Notes under the pieces: model-generated
Told to the model about the DNA's origin: nothing
The model's input: only the letters and a program-made list of their open reading frames with translations
Databases searched by the model: none
From: CAVVNN01 sp963838035
GTDB taxonomy: Bacteria; Actinomycetota; Thermoleophilia; Solirubrobacterales; 70-9
Length of the DNA stretch: 64,000 nt
Direction of reading: 5' to 3'
NCBI GenBank assembly: GCA_963838035.1
Contig: CAWIPM010000002.1
Coordinates: 620,001 to 684,000 of the forward strand
Position numbers and translations under genes: made by a program
In this document: one piece after another, positions 19,735 through 28,646 of the stretch
How positions within the stretch are numbered: the stretch's first letter is position 1
Layout of the letters: the number at the start of each line of letters is the position of its first letter

Positions 19735-19762
19735 AGGGTAGCCAGCAAGGGGCCGTATTCAA
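19735..19762 (-). promoter_or_regulatory. Possible promoter of the lasso precursor
   Basis: On the minus strand TTGAAT (19762-19757) and TACCCT (19740-19735, preceded by GGC) are separated by 16 nt, giving a start point near 19728 and a leader of about 44 nt before the precursor ATG. The site lies in the 108-nt gap between the cyclase stop and the precursor, where an internal promoter would be expected. Weak match to consensus; treat as a suggestion. Confidence 0.3.
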
Positions 19763-19792
19763 GGGGGAAAAAGGTCGGAGGCGAGAAAGGCA

Positions 19793-21659
19793 TCAGGGGA
19801 CGAGCATCCGCTGATCCTCCAGCAGCCGCTGCGGCAGAGACGGATCCTCCTGAGATCGCAGCCAGACCTCGGCTGCGGCAAGGCGGAGCACGTGCGACGT
19901 CCAGATCGCGATCGAGTCGCGCTGCCGCGGCGGAACCTTCTCCAGCAACTCGCGCAACGCCGCTGGGTCGACGTACGCGCCAATCTCAGAGGCATTGCCC
20001 AGGATCTTTCGCAGCGCCGGGAGCTCAGGGCCGGTCAGAGCCTCCATCATGACCTGATCGAAGACGCTCTTGCCGGGGCGCAGTCGCACCGCGTCGGGAC
20101 TGAGACCCTTCATCGCCTCCCGGAAAAGGGGCCTGCGTGAGGTTCCCCTCTGAGCACAACTCGGGAGGAATCTTCAGCATCAGGTCGAGCAGGTCGAGGT
20201 CGTAGAGCGGGTGGCGCGCCTCCAACCCGGCCTGTCCAGCCCGGCGACGCACATGATCTAGCAGCCCGAAAGCATGCGGCCCCTCGGTGAGCGTGTAGCT
20301 GCAGAAGGCCCACCAGCGCGGGCTACCGCCATCTCGCCACGAAGGGGAACCTCCGGAGCGCAGCAGGCGGGCGCAGCGCTTTGATGCCCACCAGGGCTCC
20401 GCTCCGCCTCGTCGCATCAGCCGTTCCCATAACGCCTCTACGGAGGCCGGTGGCACCCCTTGAACGCCGTAGTGCCAGAGGAGATTGGCAAATACCTTTC
20501 TCGGCGCACGGCCACCGAACTCCGGAAGGCCACGTGCGAAACGTGCCGCCGAGAGGAAGCGGCCTCTGAGCATCAGGTCGGCGATCAAGTAGTAGCGGCT
20601 TCCGAACATCTCGTCCCCTCCGTCACCGTCGAGTAGGACGGAAACGCCACGCTCAGGAGCCCCCCGAAGCAGCGGCTGGATCCAAGCCTCGCTCCAAGCA
20701 TGAAGGGGAAGGCTCCATTGCAGCATGTACTCGAGTCCGCTCGCCAGCAGGCCCGGACCCCTCGCGGGATGGCGCACTGTGGGAATGCCTGTGGCGCTCT
20801 CGATCTCGTCTACCCAGACAGACTCGTCGATGTGCGGGTAGTCGGGGAACGTCGCAGAAAATGCTACTGCGCCGTCCTCGGCGACCTCGTGCGCGAGGGC
20901 AGCGACACTGGTCGAGTCCAAACCGCCACTCATCAGAACGCCGGTCGGCGCGCCGGGGGTCACCCGCCTTTGCACTGCGCGCATGAGCGCGGTCCGAAGC
21001 TCCTCAACCAGCTCATCGCGGGGTAGCCGTAGCGGCTCCTCAGGCTTGAGCTGCCAGTAAGGATGCGCTGCCCACCCGTCGGGTCTGAGCTCGATCAAAT
21101 GCCCGAGCGGGGGCCGCCAGATCCCCTCGTACAGGGTCGCACCACCGGGAGCGCTTCGTTGCGCCAGCCAATGACTGAGGGCGACGGGATCAGGTGCGGG
21201 GCGACTGCGCAAAAGTGGAAGGACGTTGCGAACCTCCGACCCGAACCAGAGCCGCTGCCCTTCACCTCGCACGAACAAGCCGCCAATGCCAAGCGGGTCG
21301 GGAATGAGCAACCCGCGTTCGCGCCGGCGGTCCCATATGAGCGCGACGAACTCCCCCCGCAGTCGCGGCGCAAGCTCGACACCCCAGCGGCAGAACCCTG
21401 CTGCGAGCACCGTCTCGGGCGAGGACGAGGGATTGAGTCCCAGCTCCAGCGCCAGCTCGCCGGCGTTGTAGACACCGCCGTCGATGGCGCAGATGACGCC
21501 ATCGGTACTGCTGACGCCCCCGCGGGCAGCAACAACAACGGCGCCGCCGTCCGCGATCTGGACATCATCGCCAGGCACCGCCCTCGGAAGCGCCTGCATA
21601 GCGCGGTCGCGGCCACTGCCATCGCCAATGTCGAACACTCCAGCAAGCGGGCGAAGCAT
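19793..21659 (-). CDS. Lasso peptide C protein, asparagine-synthetase-like macrolactam cyclase (one frameshift)
   Basis: About 620 residues. Activates the Asp8 (or Glu) side chain of the core with ATP and joins it to the N-terminal amine. The N-terminal glutaminase-like domain starts MLRPLAGVFDIGDGSG and lacks the Cys2 nucleophile of true asparagine synthetases, as lasso cyclases do. The synthetase domain has GVLMSGGLDSTSVAALAHEV (PP-loop), FPDYPHIDESVWVDEI, SVLLDGDGGDEMFGSRYY and EARHPLYDLDLLDLMLKIPP. Near 20125 one extra T in a TTTT run shifts the frame; removing it gives APFREAMKGLSPDAVRLRPG and the remaining 100 residues to 19793. Starts 6 nt after the B2 stop. The homopolymer shift is probably a sequence error. 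Confidence 0.85.
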
Positions 21660-21665
21660 CTTCCG

Positions 21666-22103
21666 CTACAACTCCAGCAGCCGCTCGTACTCGCCGTCGC
21701 CAGGCTCCAGCAATGGGGTCCCCCTGTACTCGATCCATGCATGTGCTTTGAATCGCGGTTCGGGGCGGACTCCGATCACGAGCATCGTCGCGGCACCCCG
21801 GCGGGAGAGCACCGCGAGCAGCACCAGCGAGCGAACCAAGCAGCGGGCGTCGGTCGGCAGGAGCCGCAACGTCTTGACAACCGGGAGGGCATATCGCCAT
21901 CCGCCCCCCGCCGCCAGCTCCGCCTCGCCGTCCACATCGCGGTGGGGTGCTTCACGCAGGGTCGTGACCACCTGTGGCAATCGTCGTTTCGCAAGCAGCC
22001 ACCTGACGCGGACATAGGTGGTGAGGATCTCCTGGGCCAGCCGCAGCTTGTCGCTCCGCGCAAACCCGACCGTCGGATCACCGTGCGGGAATGAGACCGG
22101 CAT
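21666..22103 (-). CDS. Lasso peptide B2 protein, leader peptidase (transglutaminase-like)
   Basis: 145-residue cysteine protease that would remove the leader of the precursor after Thr24-Glu25. The family signature is clear: LPTDARCLVRSLVLLAVLSR holds the catalytic Cys88, and RFKAHAWIEYRGTPLLEPGD holds His121 and the following acidic residue. The N-terminal helical region (LAQEILTTYVRVRWLLAKRR) is typical of the short B2 form that works with a separate B1. The gene begins 12 nt after the HPr-kinase-like stop and ends 6 nt before the cyclase start, so it is central in the operon. Length is normal for stand-alone B2 proteins. Confidence 0.9.
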   Translation of the reverse strand: MPVSFPHGDPTVGFARSDKLRLAQEILTTYVRVRWLLAKRRLPQVVTTLREAPHRDVDGEAELAAGGGWRYALPVVKTLRLLPTDARCLVRSLVLLAVLSRRGAATMLVIGVRPEPRFKAHAWIEYRGTPLLEPGDGEYERLLEL

Positions 22104-22115
22104 GCCGAGTCACCT

Positions 22116-23087
22116 TCAGACTGGCTCGCCCGCGACCGAGAGCCGATCGAGGATGGCTTCGGCGAGGGCAGCCGGATCCGAGTGTGAAGAGAATCTGACT
22201 TCGAGCGCACGCGCCTCGGAGGCGAGGCTCGCGCAGACCCGGAGCAGTCGCTGCAGGCGCTCGGGCCCGCGAGCAAGCGCGTCGAATGTCGAGGCCATGA
22301 GGCGGTTGGGTGGACATGGCGCGAACTGCGGCGTGTCGACAGTCTCGTCGCGCGTGAGGGCGATGAACGCTCGGATCGGCCGCGCGCGGCGGTCGCCACT
22401 GGTCTCGGCGATGACCTTCGGGACGCCATCCAACCAGATCGCTTGGTCGAGGCCGAGCTGCCGCACCTGAGGCGGTCGCAGCGAAATCAGCCCCGGCCCC
22501 GGATATGCCCTGGTCTGGCTGGCGGTGATATCGACAGCCAGGACATCGTCAACGAAGAACCTGGCCCCTGCGGTGATCAGTGCTGCTGCGAGCGTGCTCT
22601 TACCCGCGCCGGACGGTCCAGCGAGGGCGATTGCGCCGTCCTCGATTGAGACAGCGCTCGCGTGGAAGATCTCGAGTCCCTGGACGCTCGCGGTGATCGG
22701 GAGGACCTGGCCAAGGACAAAGCGTTGCCAGAGCTCCGGCGGGACGCCGTCGATCGCCGAAAGGATCGTTCGCCCCCCATCGGCTACCAGGTGTTCGCCG
22801 TAGCTCTCGGTGCGAATCAGCTCCCCTCCCGAAGCATGCTGGTGGTACTCGCGATAATCGACACCTTCGCCGTAGAAGCGGACCTTCTCCAACTGCCCTT
22901 CTCCGCACCGCTCCGTGATCGCTTCGGGGTCTACGAGCCGGTGCGTCACAAAGCGCGAACCTGCATGGGCACTTGGAATCCCAAGACCGGGGAGCCCAGC
23001 ATCGGAATCGATCGCGAGGCCGAGCGCACCGGCCGCGACCGAGCGCTCCTCCTTCGCCGCCGGCAACGGTTTGGTGTCAATACTCAA
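22116..23087 (-). CDS. HPr kinase/phosphorylase-like protein in the lasso operon
   Basis: 323 residues from TTG 23087 (LSIDTKPLPAAKEE), which overlaps the permease stop by 11 nt. The C-terminal half has the HPrK-type P-loop LAGPSGAGKSTLAAALI (residues ~157-165) preceded by LEIFHASAVSIEDGAIA, and the acidic motif RFFVDDVLAVD (~178-186). HPrK-like proteins in lasso clusters include kinases that phosphorylate the peptide, such as PadeK acting on the C-terminal serine of paeninodin; here the core ends in Thr-Thr, so threonine would be the candidate. Alternatively it is a noncatalytic partner. Its position between exporter and B2 within one tightly spaced transcript supports a role in peptide tailoring. 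Confidence 0.8.
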   Translation of the reverse strand: MSIDTKPLPAAKEERSVAAGALGLAIDSDAGLPGLGIPSAHAGSRFVTHRLVDPEAITERCGEGQLEKVRFYGEGVDYREYHQHASGGELIRTESYGEHLVADGGRTILSAIDGVPPELWQRFVLGQVLPITASVQGLEIFHASAVSIEDGAIALAGPSGAGKSTLAAALITAGARFFVDDVLAVDITASQTRAYPGPGLISLRPPQVRQLGLDQAIWLDGVPKVIAETSGDRRARPIRAFIALTRDETVDTPQFAPCPPNRLMASTFDALARGPERLQRLLRVCASLASEARALEVRFSSHSDPAALAEAILDRLSVAGEPV

Positions 23088-23932
23088 TGATCGTCCCCTG
23101 TCGCTGGCCTCGGGCGATCCCACGCGCCAGCAGCCAGACCGAGATCGGCAGGAGGATCGCGACGAAGCCGACCAGCTTGACGATGTAGGTCCAAACCGGG
23201 TCGGTCGTCGGTAGTCCGACAAGGAAATGCCGCATCAGATCGACTGCGGGCGTAAACGGCTGGACTTCGGCGACCCAGTGGATCCAGCCCGGCAGCAGGC
23301 TGACGGGAAAGTAGAAACCTGAGACCAAGGCGATGACGGAGATCACCGCGTTGACTCCCGGTGCCTGCTTGAAGACCAGCACGAGCGCGGCGATGATCAT
23401 CGCTATCGCACTGAAGGAGAGGGCCGCGACGATTCCAACCGGGACCGCCAGTGCGACCGTGGCCCAATGCAGCTTCAGCCCGAAGATCGTCGATGCGACA
23501 ACAAGGGTCCAAAAGCCGGTGAACATCGACAGGGTCATCGGGAAGATCAGCATCGACAGGGTGCTCCTCACCGGGCCAAAGGGCGAGAGGAGGATGCGCT
23601 CGAATGTGCCCGCGACCAGCTCGGACTCGCAAGGCCCTGGGAGAGGACCAGCGTCGACTGCGTGACCGAGAGAATGACCAGCCCGACGACCACGAACGCG
23701 TAGTAGGCTGTCGGGGCGATTCAAAGGTCTGAACCCTCAGCAAGCGAGAGATGTAATAGAAGAGCGCAAGGCTGAAGATCACCGACAGGAGCTGGGTGAA
23801 CGCCTGCGCGCGGTAGCTCAGATATAGATGCAGGTCGCGGCGGAAGATCGCCGCACCCGCTGCTAGGCCGGCTTCATCGCGACCGGCCGGTCGTAGCTTG
23901 CCGTCCTCGAGCCGAGAGCTGGAATCGAACAT
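23077..23932 (-). CDS. ABC-2 type transporter permease of the lasso cluster (frameshifted)
   Basis: Membrane subunit of the probable lasso exporter. An N-terminal helix (FTQLLSVIFSLALFYYIS) is followed in other frames by an ELVAGTFERILLSPFGPV segment typical of ABC-2 permeases, then five hydrophobic stretches (MLIFPMTLSMFTGFWTLVVA; VALAVPVGIVAALSFSAIAM; IAALVLVFKQAPG; VISVIALVSGFYFPVSLLPG; VKLVGFVAILLPISVWLLA) ending ...GTIIEY at 23077. Two single-base shifts, near 23710 and 23625, split it. The frame is continuous with the end of the ATPase as written (LEDGKLRPAGRDEAGLAAG), so either the two are fused or another indel hides the junction. Confidence 0.7.
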
Positions 23933-24621
23933 GACCGGGGCGACATCGGTTCCAGGAGAGCACCACAGGGCCGCGCCACCGCGCTGCGTAAGCTCGGCCA
24001 GAGATGGCCGACCAGCTCAGCCGCCGCCTGGTCAAGCGAGTTCAATGGCTCGTCCATCAGCACCACGTCGGGCTCATGCATGAACGCCATCGCGATCCTC
24101 AAACGTTGCCGTTGACCCATGGACAGTCGATCGACCCGCTTACTCACCAGGCCCTCCATCTCCAAGGCCGAAACCACGCGCTCGATGGCGGGTTCGATGG
24201 CACCGCGCGGCAGCAGAGAAAGCCGGCCCCACAGCTCCAGGTGCTGGCGCGCGGTGAGCCGCGCGTAGAGACCTCTGTCGCCGGCAGCCAGGAAGCCGAT
24301 CCGCCATTGATAGGCGATCCGGTTCCGCCGCGGGTGCAGGCCATCGAGCTCGAGCACGCCCCGGTCGGGGTCGATCAGCCCGGCGGCGATCCTGAGCAGT
24401 GTCGTCTTGCCGATCCCGTTGGTGCCGGTTATCGCGGTCAGCGAACCGCGATCGAGCACCAGCTCAAGGTCGTCGAGCACGACGTGATCCCGCCAGCTTT
24501 TTCGAACCTCGTGCAGCCCTAGTAGCTCGTGGGTTCCGCCGTCCCCATAGGACTCCGCCTCCCGGAGCGCCCTGAGAGGAGGCTCCCGCACATTGGTCAG
24601 GCGTTCCCCGGCGGCGCTCAC
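23866..24621 (-). CDS. ABC transporter ATP-binding protein of the lasso cluster (one frameshift)
   Basis: Energy-coupling subunit, about 250 residues. Walker A reads LTAITGTNGIGKTTLLRIAA, the signature motif is VDRLSMGQRQRLRIAMAF and Walker B DVVLMDEPLNSLDQ. The region between has the usual Q-loop (YQWRIGFLAAGDRGLYA). Near 24003 one base is missing; restoring it gives LAELTQRGGAALWCSP and then FDSSSRLEDGKLRPAG, a normal ABC C-terminus. GTG 24621 is the start. It is the first gene of the minus-strand lasso operon and probably, with the adjacent permease, exports the mature peptide and gives self-immunity. It diverges from the second HPr-kinase-like gene at 24739. Confidence 0.8.
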
Positions 24622-24738
24622 GTTCCATCAACGCCCCGTGCGCCGCCAACTTTCGACCGTTCCCGACTCCACCGGGCACTGACTGACGTTGCCCAAATCA
24701 TCAAAGCGAGAGACCGCGAGACTAGAGTGCGCGATGCG

Positions 24739-25590
24739 ATGGGCGTGAATGGACGCGGCGCGTATGGCTTTCGTCTGGTCCCTCCGGCCCATGAGGCCGA
24801 GCTGCCGGATTTGACCAGCCTGGATCGCGGCGCGCCGATGGTCACTTTGGTGTGGCAACACGCTGCGATGCTGGCTGAGCGGCGGCTGGTCGACGAAAAC
24901 CGCGTATCGCTCGCTTGGCGGCGGGGCTCGATGCTCGAGGTGCGCCGCAATCCGCCGTTGATCTCGCTCGCCTTTCCAGACGCCCCCACCCCAGAGCTAC
25001 TGGTCCATCCGCTGCTGACCGGGCCGATGTCGATCCTCGCTCGCTGGCGTGGTGACCTCACCCTCCATGCAGGGAGCTTTTACGCGAACGGGCTCGCCTG
25101 GGCGGTGCTCGGCGCAAAGGCGACCGGCAAGAGCACGATGCTGGCGATGCTCGGCAAGGGGGGGTACCCGCTCTTGGCGGATGATCTGCTCGTCCTCGAC
25201 GACGGTGTGGTTCGCAGTGGCCCCGCCTGCGTCGACCTTCGCCCAGACGCCGCCGAGCGAGTTCCCGAGGCGCGGTTCATAGGAGAGCTGAATGAGCGGC
25301 CTCGATTCCGCCTCTCGATGCCGATCGGGCCGGCGAGAGCCGAGCTGGCTGGGCTCTTCCTGTTGGACTGGAGCGAGAATACTGTGAGCGTCGAGTCAGT
25401 CTCCGCCGGCGAGAGCCTGCGCATTGTCTACGAGCATGAGTACATGGGACTGCTCGGCCCCGCTAACCCGGGCAAGGTCCTCGACTTGCTCAAGATCCCG
25501 ATGTGGCGCATCCGTCGGCCTCGGGAGTGGAGCGCCAACGATGAGGCCATCGACCGCATTCTGGAGATCACCACCAGACGGAGCGCCTAA
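24739..25590 (+). CDS. Second HPr kinase-like protein, divergent from the lasso operon
   Basis: 283 residues from ATG 24739 (MGVNGRGAYGFRLVPP). Same fold class as the protein at 22116-23087: ILARWRGDLTLHAGSFYANG, then P-loop WAVLGAKATGKSTMLAML (residues ~125-133), and YPLLADDLLVLDDG (~144-156) with paired aspartates. The sequence is otherwise diverged. A TAGAGT hexamer at 24723-24728 could be a -10 site, which would make the mRNA nearly leaderless. It is transcribed away from the exporter and overlaps the convergent methyltransferase by 4 nt. Two different HPrK-like proteins flanking one lasso cluster is unusual; it may be a second tailoring kinase or a regulator. Confidence 0.7.
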   Translation: MGVNGRGAYGFRLVPPAHEAELPDLTSLDRGAPMVTLVWQHAAMLAERRLVDENRVSLAWRRGSMLEVRRNPPLISLAFPDAPTPELLVHPLLTGPMSILARWRGDLTLHAGSFYANGLAWAVLGAKATGKSTMLAMLGKGGYPLLADDLLVLDDGVVRSGPACVDLRPDAAERVPEARFIGELNERPRFRLSMPIGPARAELAGLFLLDWSENTVSVESVSAGESLRIVYEHEYMGLLGPANPGKVLDLLKIPMWRIRRPREWSANDEAIDRILEITTRRSA

Positions 25591-26426
25591 CGCGCCGTGG
25601 AGTCAGGACCCGGAACGGATCCAGCAAAGATGCTCGTCTGCACGGTCAGCACGGCGTGATTGCCGTATCGATCTAGAACGTGGTGGACTTCCGAAACCCC
25701 TTGCACGTCGATCCCCCCGTCGCGGTAAAGCCGTGCCGTCAGAGTCTCGAGGTCATAAAAACTCTGGATGCTCTCCACGCCTTCGAGAGTACCGGTCACT
25801 TGCCTGGTATCGAGCTCAACTAAGCCCGCATGTCGCTGTAACAGGGGAATCATGAACCCGATCCACCCCTTGCGCTCGTCGCGCTCTTGATACTGCTCGA
25901 AGACGGCGGCAAGCTTGGCGAAGCTGGCACCGGGAGGGAGCCTGACGGAGTTGCGACTCTCGCTGACGACCACCCGACCTCCTGGGCGCACGACTCTGGA
26001 CATTTCGGACAGAGCCCCGGCAGGGTCGGAAAGATGCTGAACAACCCGATCGGCACGGCAGGCATCGAAGCTGTCGTCCTCGAACGGAAGGTTCATTGCG
26101 TCAGCCACCTGAGCATCGGCAGCTACGTCCAGCGGCGCGATCCGCTGACGCGCCAATCCGATCATCAGGCGGCTGCTATCGACACCGACAACCGTGCCGT
26201 CCGGCGCCACCATCTCGCAAAGGACTGCCAGATCCTCTCCTGGCCCGCAGCCCACGTCGAGCACGCGAGACCCTGGTTCGATCCGCAGTCCGAGGTAAGA
26301 GGACTCCTTACCTTCTCGCACAGGTGCGAGCGAGGCGACACGCCGTTGATGGTCCGCCAACAACCGCGCATTGCTGGCGGAGTCAAGGTCCCTAAACGAC
26401 TTCCACGAGGATGACGGATGGTTCAA
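25587..26426 (-). CDS. Class I SAM-dependent methyltransferase
   Basis: Intact 279-residue methyltransferase. Motif I is SRVLDVGCGPGEDLAVLCEM, followed by GTVVGVDSSRLMIGLARQRI, the acidic ADAMNLPFEDDSFDACRADR and VVRPGGRVVVSES, the order of the Methyltransf_11/25 family. Start is TTG 26426 in the reading used; no better ATG is evident upstream. It converges with the second HPrK-like gene (4-nt overlap) and lies between the lasso cluster and the priming glycosyltransferase. It could O-methylate the lasso peptide, as methyltransferases do in some lasso clusters, or act on a sugar, lipid or quinone. The sequence does not decide. Confidence 0.8.
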   Translation of the reverse strand: MNHPSSSWKSFRDLDSASNARLLADHQRRVASLAPVREGKESSYLGLRIEPGSRVLDVGCGPGEDLAVLCEMVAPDGTVVGVDSSRLMIGLARQRIAPLDVAADAQVADAMNLPFEDDSFDACRADRVVQHLSDPAGALSEMSRVVRPGGRVVVSESRNSVRLPPGASFAKLAAVFEQYQERDERKGWIGFMIPLLQRHAGLVELDTRQVTGTLEGVESIQSFYDLETLTARLYRDGGIDVQGVSEVHHVLDRYGNHAVLTVQTSIFAGSVPGPDSTAR

Positions 26427-26456
26427 AGGAGATGTCCTTGCGCCCTCCCCGGACAG

Positions 26457-28039
26457 CTAAAGCCCCCGCCGCCCGAGCACGAACGGCACCGTCCGCAGCA
26501 GGATCTTGATGTCCAGCCAGAGCGACCAGTTCGCCCCGTAGAGGTAGTCGATCTTGACCATCTCGTTGAGCGGGATGCGGGCGGAGCCGAAGATCTGCCA
26601 GAGGCCGGTGACGCCGGGGGGGACGAGGAGGCGGTGGCGCTGGTGGCCCTCGATCAGGCAGTCCTCGTCGACCACGAGCGGGCGGGGGCCGACCAGGGAC
26701 ATGTCGCCGCGGAGGACGTTCAGCAGCTGGGGCAGCTCGTCGAGCGAGGTGCGCCGGAGGAAGCGGCCGACGCGGGTGATGCGCGGGTCGTCCTCGATCT
26801 TGAAGAGGCCGCCGCCGGCTTCGTTGCGGTCGGCGAGCGCCGCGCGCTGGGCGTCGGCGCCGTCGACCATGGTGCGGAACTTGTAGATCTCGAAGACCTC
26901 GTCGTCGCGGCCGACGCGGCGCTGGCGGAAGAAGACCGGGCCGCGCGAGTCGAGCTTGATCGCCGCAGCGATCATCGCCATCAGCGGGGCGAGCAGGACC
27001 AGGACGAGCAGAGAGCTGACGCGAGGTCGAAGCTGCGCTTGATCATCCACGAGGAGCGCGAGAGGCCGTGGCGGCGGACGCCGAGCAGCGTCGCGCCCTC
27101 GACTTCGTCGAACTCATAGGCGGAGCCGACCGCCTCGAAGAGGCGCGGCAGCACGCTGACGCGGACGCCGAGGCGCTTGACGACCCGGATCGCGTTGAGC
27201 AGGCTGGTGGTCGTTGTCGCCGCCGCCCGGGCGCGATCAGCGCCCGGTCCACCTGGTGCTCGGCGATCAGGTCCTCGAGCGCGTCGAAGCGGCCCAGCAG
27301 GGGCAGTTCGTTGACGCTGGTGTCGTCGGGGCTGAGCGGGACGCGGCCCACCACGTGCGCCTTGGCCCCCTCGCAGCGCTCCAGCTTGGTGGCGAGCCAG
27401 TGGGCGGCCTCGGCGTTGCCGAGGATGACGCAGCGCTCCTCGTCCACGAGCGCGCCGGCGACGGCCCTGGCGACGCCGCGCAACAGCAGCATCGAGACGA
27501 ACAGGAGCCCCCAGAGGACGGCCGCCTGCGGGCGCCCGAAGGTCCCTTCGACGACGTTGGCGCCGGCGAGGAACGCCAGCAGGGTGTAGAGGGTGGCGAC
27601 GTGAAGATCGCGGGCGCCTCGTCAAGGGTCCGCTTGTGAAGCAGGTGCTCGTCGCGGTCATAGAGCCCGGCCAGCTTGCAGACCGGGATCACCATCGCGA
27701 TCGCGACGACCGTCCAGAGCCCGAGCGAGTCGTGGCCGAGGACCGGGATGGTGATGACGAAGGCGGCGGTGGCGGCGAGCACGTCGGCCGCGGCGAGCAG
27801 CCTGCGGTAGACGCCGTCGCGCGAGAGCGGAGGACGGCGTCGCAGTCGCCCTCGGTGACGGCGTCGGCACGTCCTGCCGACCGGCTGCGGCGCCGCATCG
27901 TCGACTCCCGGGCAGCCGCTGCCGGCGCCGAAGTGGTGGCGGCCCGTGCCGACTCGACCGCACTCGAGGGCTCAGTGCCGCCTCGTACATCCCCCCGAAG
28001 CGTAGCCGATTCTGTCTCTAGCGCGTCGTGAGTCGACAT
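26457..28039 (-). CDS. Undecaprenyl-phosphate sugar phosphotransferase (priming enzyme; frameshifted)
   Basis: Transfers a sugar-1-phosphate to undecaprenyl phosphate to start the repeat unit. The C-terminal ~190 residues are intact and diagnostic: PVFFRQRRVGRDDEVFEIYK, KFRTM, GRFLRRTSLDELPQLLNVLR and GDMSLVGPRPLVVDED, plus LLVPPGVTGLWQI. The N-terminal part, in several frames, has hydrophobic helices (AATAAFVITIPVLGH; LWTVVAIAMVIPVCKLAGLY) and a Rossmann-like middle domain (RCVILGNAEAAHWLATKLER; IRVVKRLGVRVSVLPRLFEA), as in WbaP/WcaJ-type polyisoprenyl-phosphate hexose-1-phosphate transferases. Start MSTHDALETESATLRGD at 28039. At least three indels. This is the expected first step of the glycan made by the cluster to the left. 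Confidence 0.75.
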
Positions 28040-28226
28040 GGGTCGCCATGCAGGGAACGCGCCGGGGCCGGCGTCGCTGGTGCGTATGGGCCGAATTTCC
28101 AACCGCCGTGACGAGCGCCTGCGCGACGGGCTCCGCGGCGGCCGCTCTGCGCAGCCGCAGCGCGACCACCAGGCCCGGCAGCAACCCGATCCAGGCGAAC
28201 AGGGATATCGCCAGCGGCATCGTCAT
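27972..28226 (-). CDS. Small single-span membrane protein
   Basis: 84 residues from ATG 28226, preceded by a good GGGAGG ribosome site. The N-terminus MTMPLAISLFAWIGLLPGLV with VALRLRR is one membrane helix followed by a basic cluster; the remainder is polar and not recognisable. As written its end overlaps the start of the sugar-phosphotransferase by 68 nt, which is excessive, so the true gene may be shorter behind a frameshift. It probably precedes the priming enzyme in the same transcript. Confidence 0.35.
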   Translation of the reverse strand: MTMPLAISLFAWIGLLPGLVVALRLRRAAAAEPVAQALVTAVGNSAHTHQRRRPRRVPCMATHVDSRRARDRIGYASGGCTRRH

Positions 28227-28394
28227 CGGGGAAGTCCTCCCAGGGTCACTCTCTCCCCCACATCGGACGAAAATGCGCGCCTCACGACCGAAACCGCGAG
28301 GTTCGTCCGTTTCTCCTACCGGGGTCTTGGTTCAGGTCGGCCAGGTGACAATATCCGCGCATAGACCGTAGCAATCAGTGCTACAGTCGTGCAG

Positions 28395-28646
28395 ATGAGT
28401 CGTGACGTCTCGATCCGCGAGCTGCGCAACTCCACCGCCGCGGTGGTCTCCCAGGTCGAAGCCGGGGAGCGCCTGACGCTCACCGTCAATCGCCGCCCGG
28501 TCGCCGACATCCTCCCCCACTCCGAGGGGCGCGACCCCTGGGTACCCGCCGCCGAGCTGCGCCGCATCGTGCGCGAGGCCCCGGCCGATCCCGGGCTGCT
28601 CGCCGACCTCGCCGAGGTCCGCGGCGCAGAGATCGACGACGATTGA
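28395..28646 (+). CDS. Type II antitoxin, Phd/YefM-VapB-like
   Basis: 83-residue antitoxin. The N-terminal Phd/YefM fold is clear: RDVSIRELRNSTAAVVSQVE then AGERLTLTVNRRPVADILPH, which would bind operator DNA. The acidic C-terminus (ADLAEVRGAEIDDD) would wrap the toxin. The stop overlaps the TTG start of the PIN-domain toxin by 4 nt, so translation is coupled and the antitoxin is made first. A TACAGT hexamer 10 nt before the ATG is a possible -10 element. First of five toxin-antitoxin loci within about 10 kb. Confidence 0.85.
   Translation: MSRDVSIRELRNSTAAVVSQVEAGERLTLTVNRRPVADILPHSEGRDPWVPAAELRRIVREAPADPGLLADLAEVRGAEIDDD

Noticed and set aside
19685..19762. Longer lasso precursor from a TTG at 19762
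   Set aside because: The extra 26 residues are not leader-like, there is no ribosome site, and the ATG at 19684 has a strong one; the extension also covers the probable promoter.
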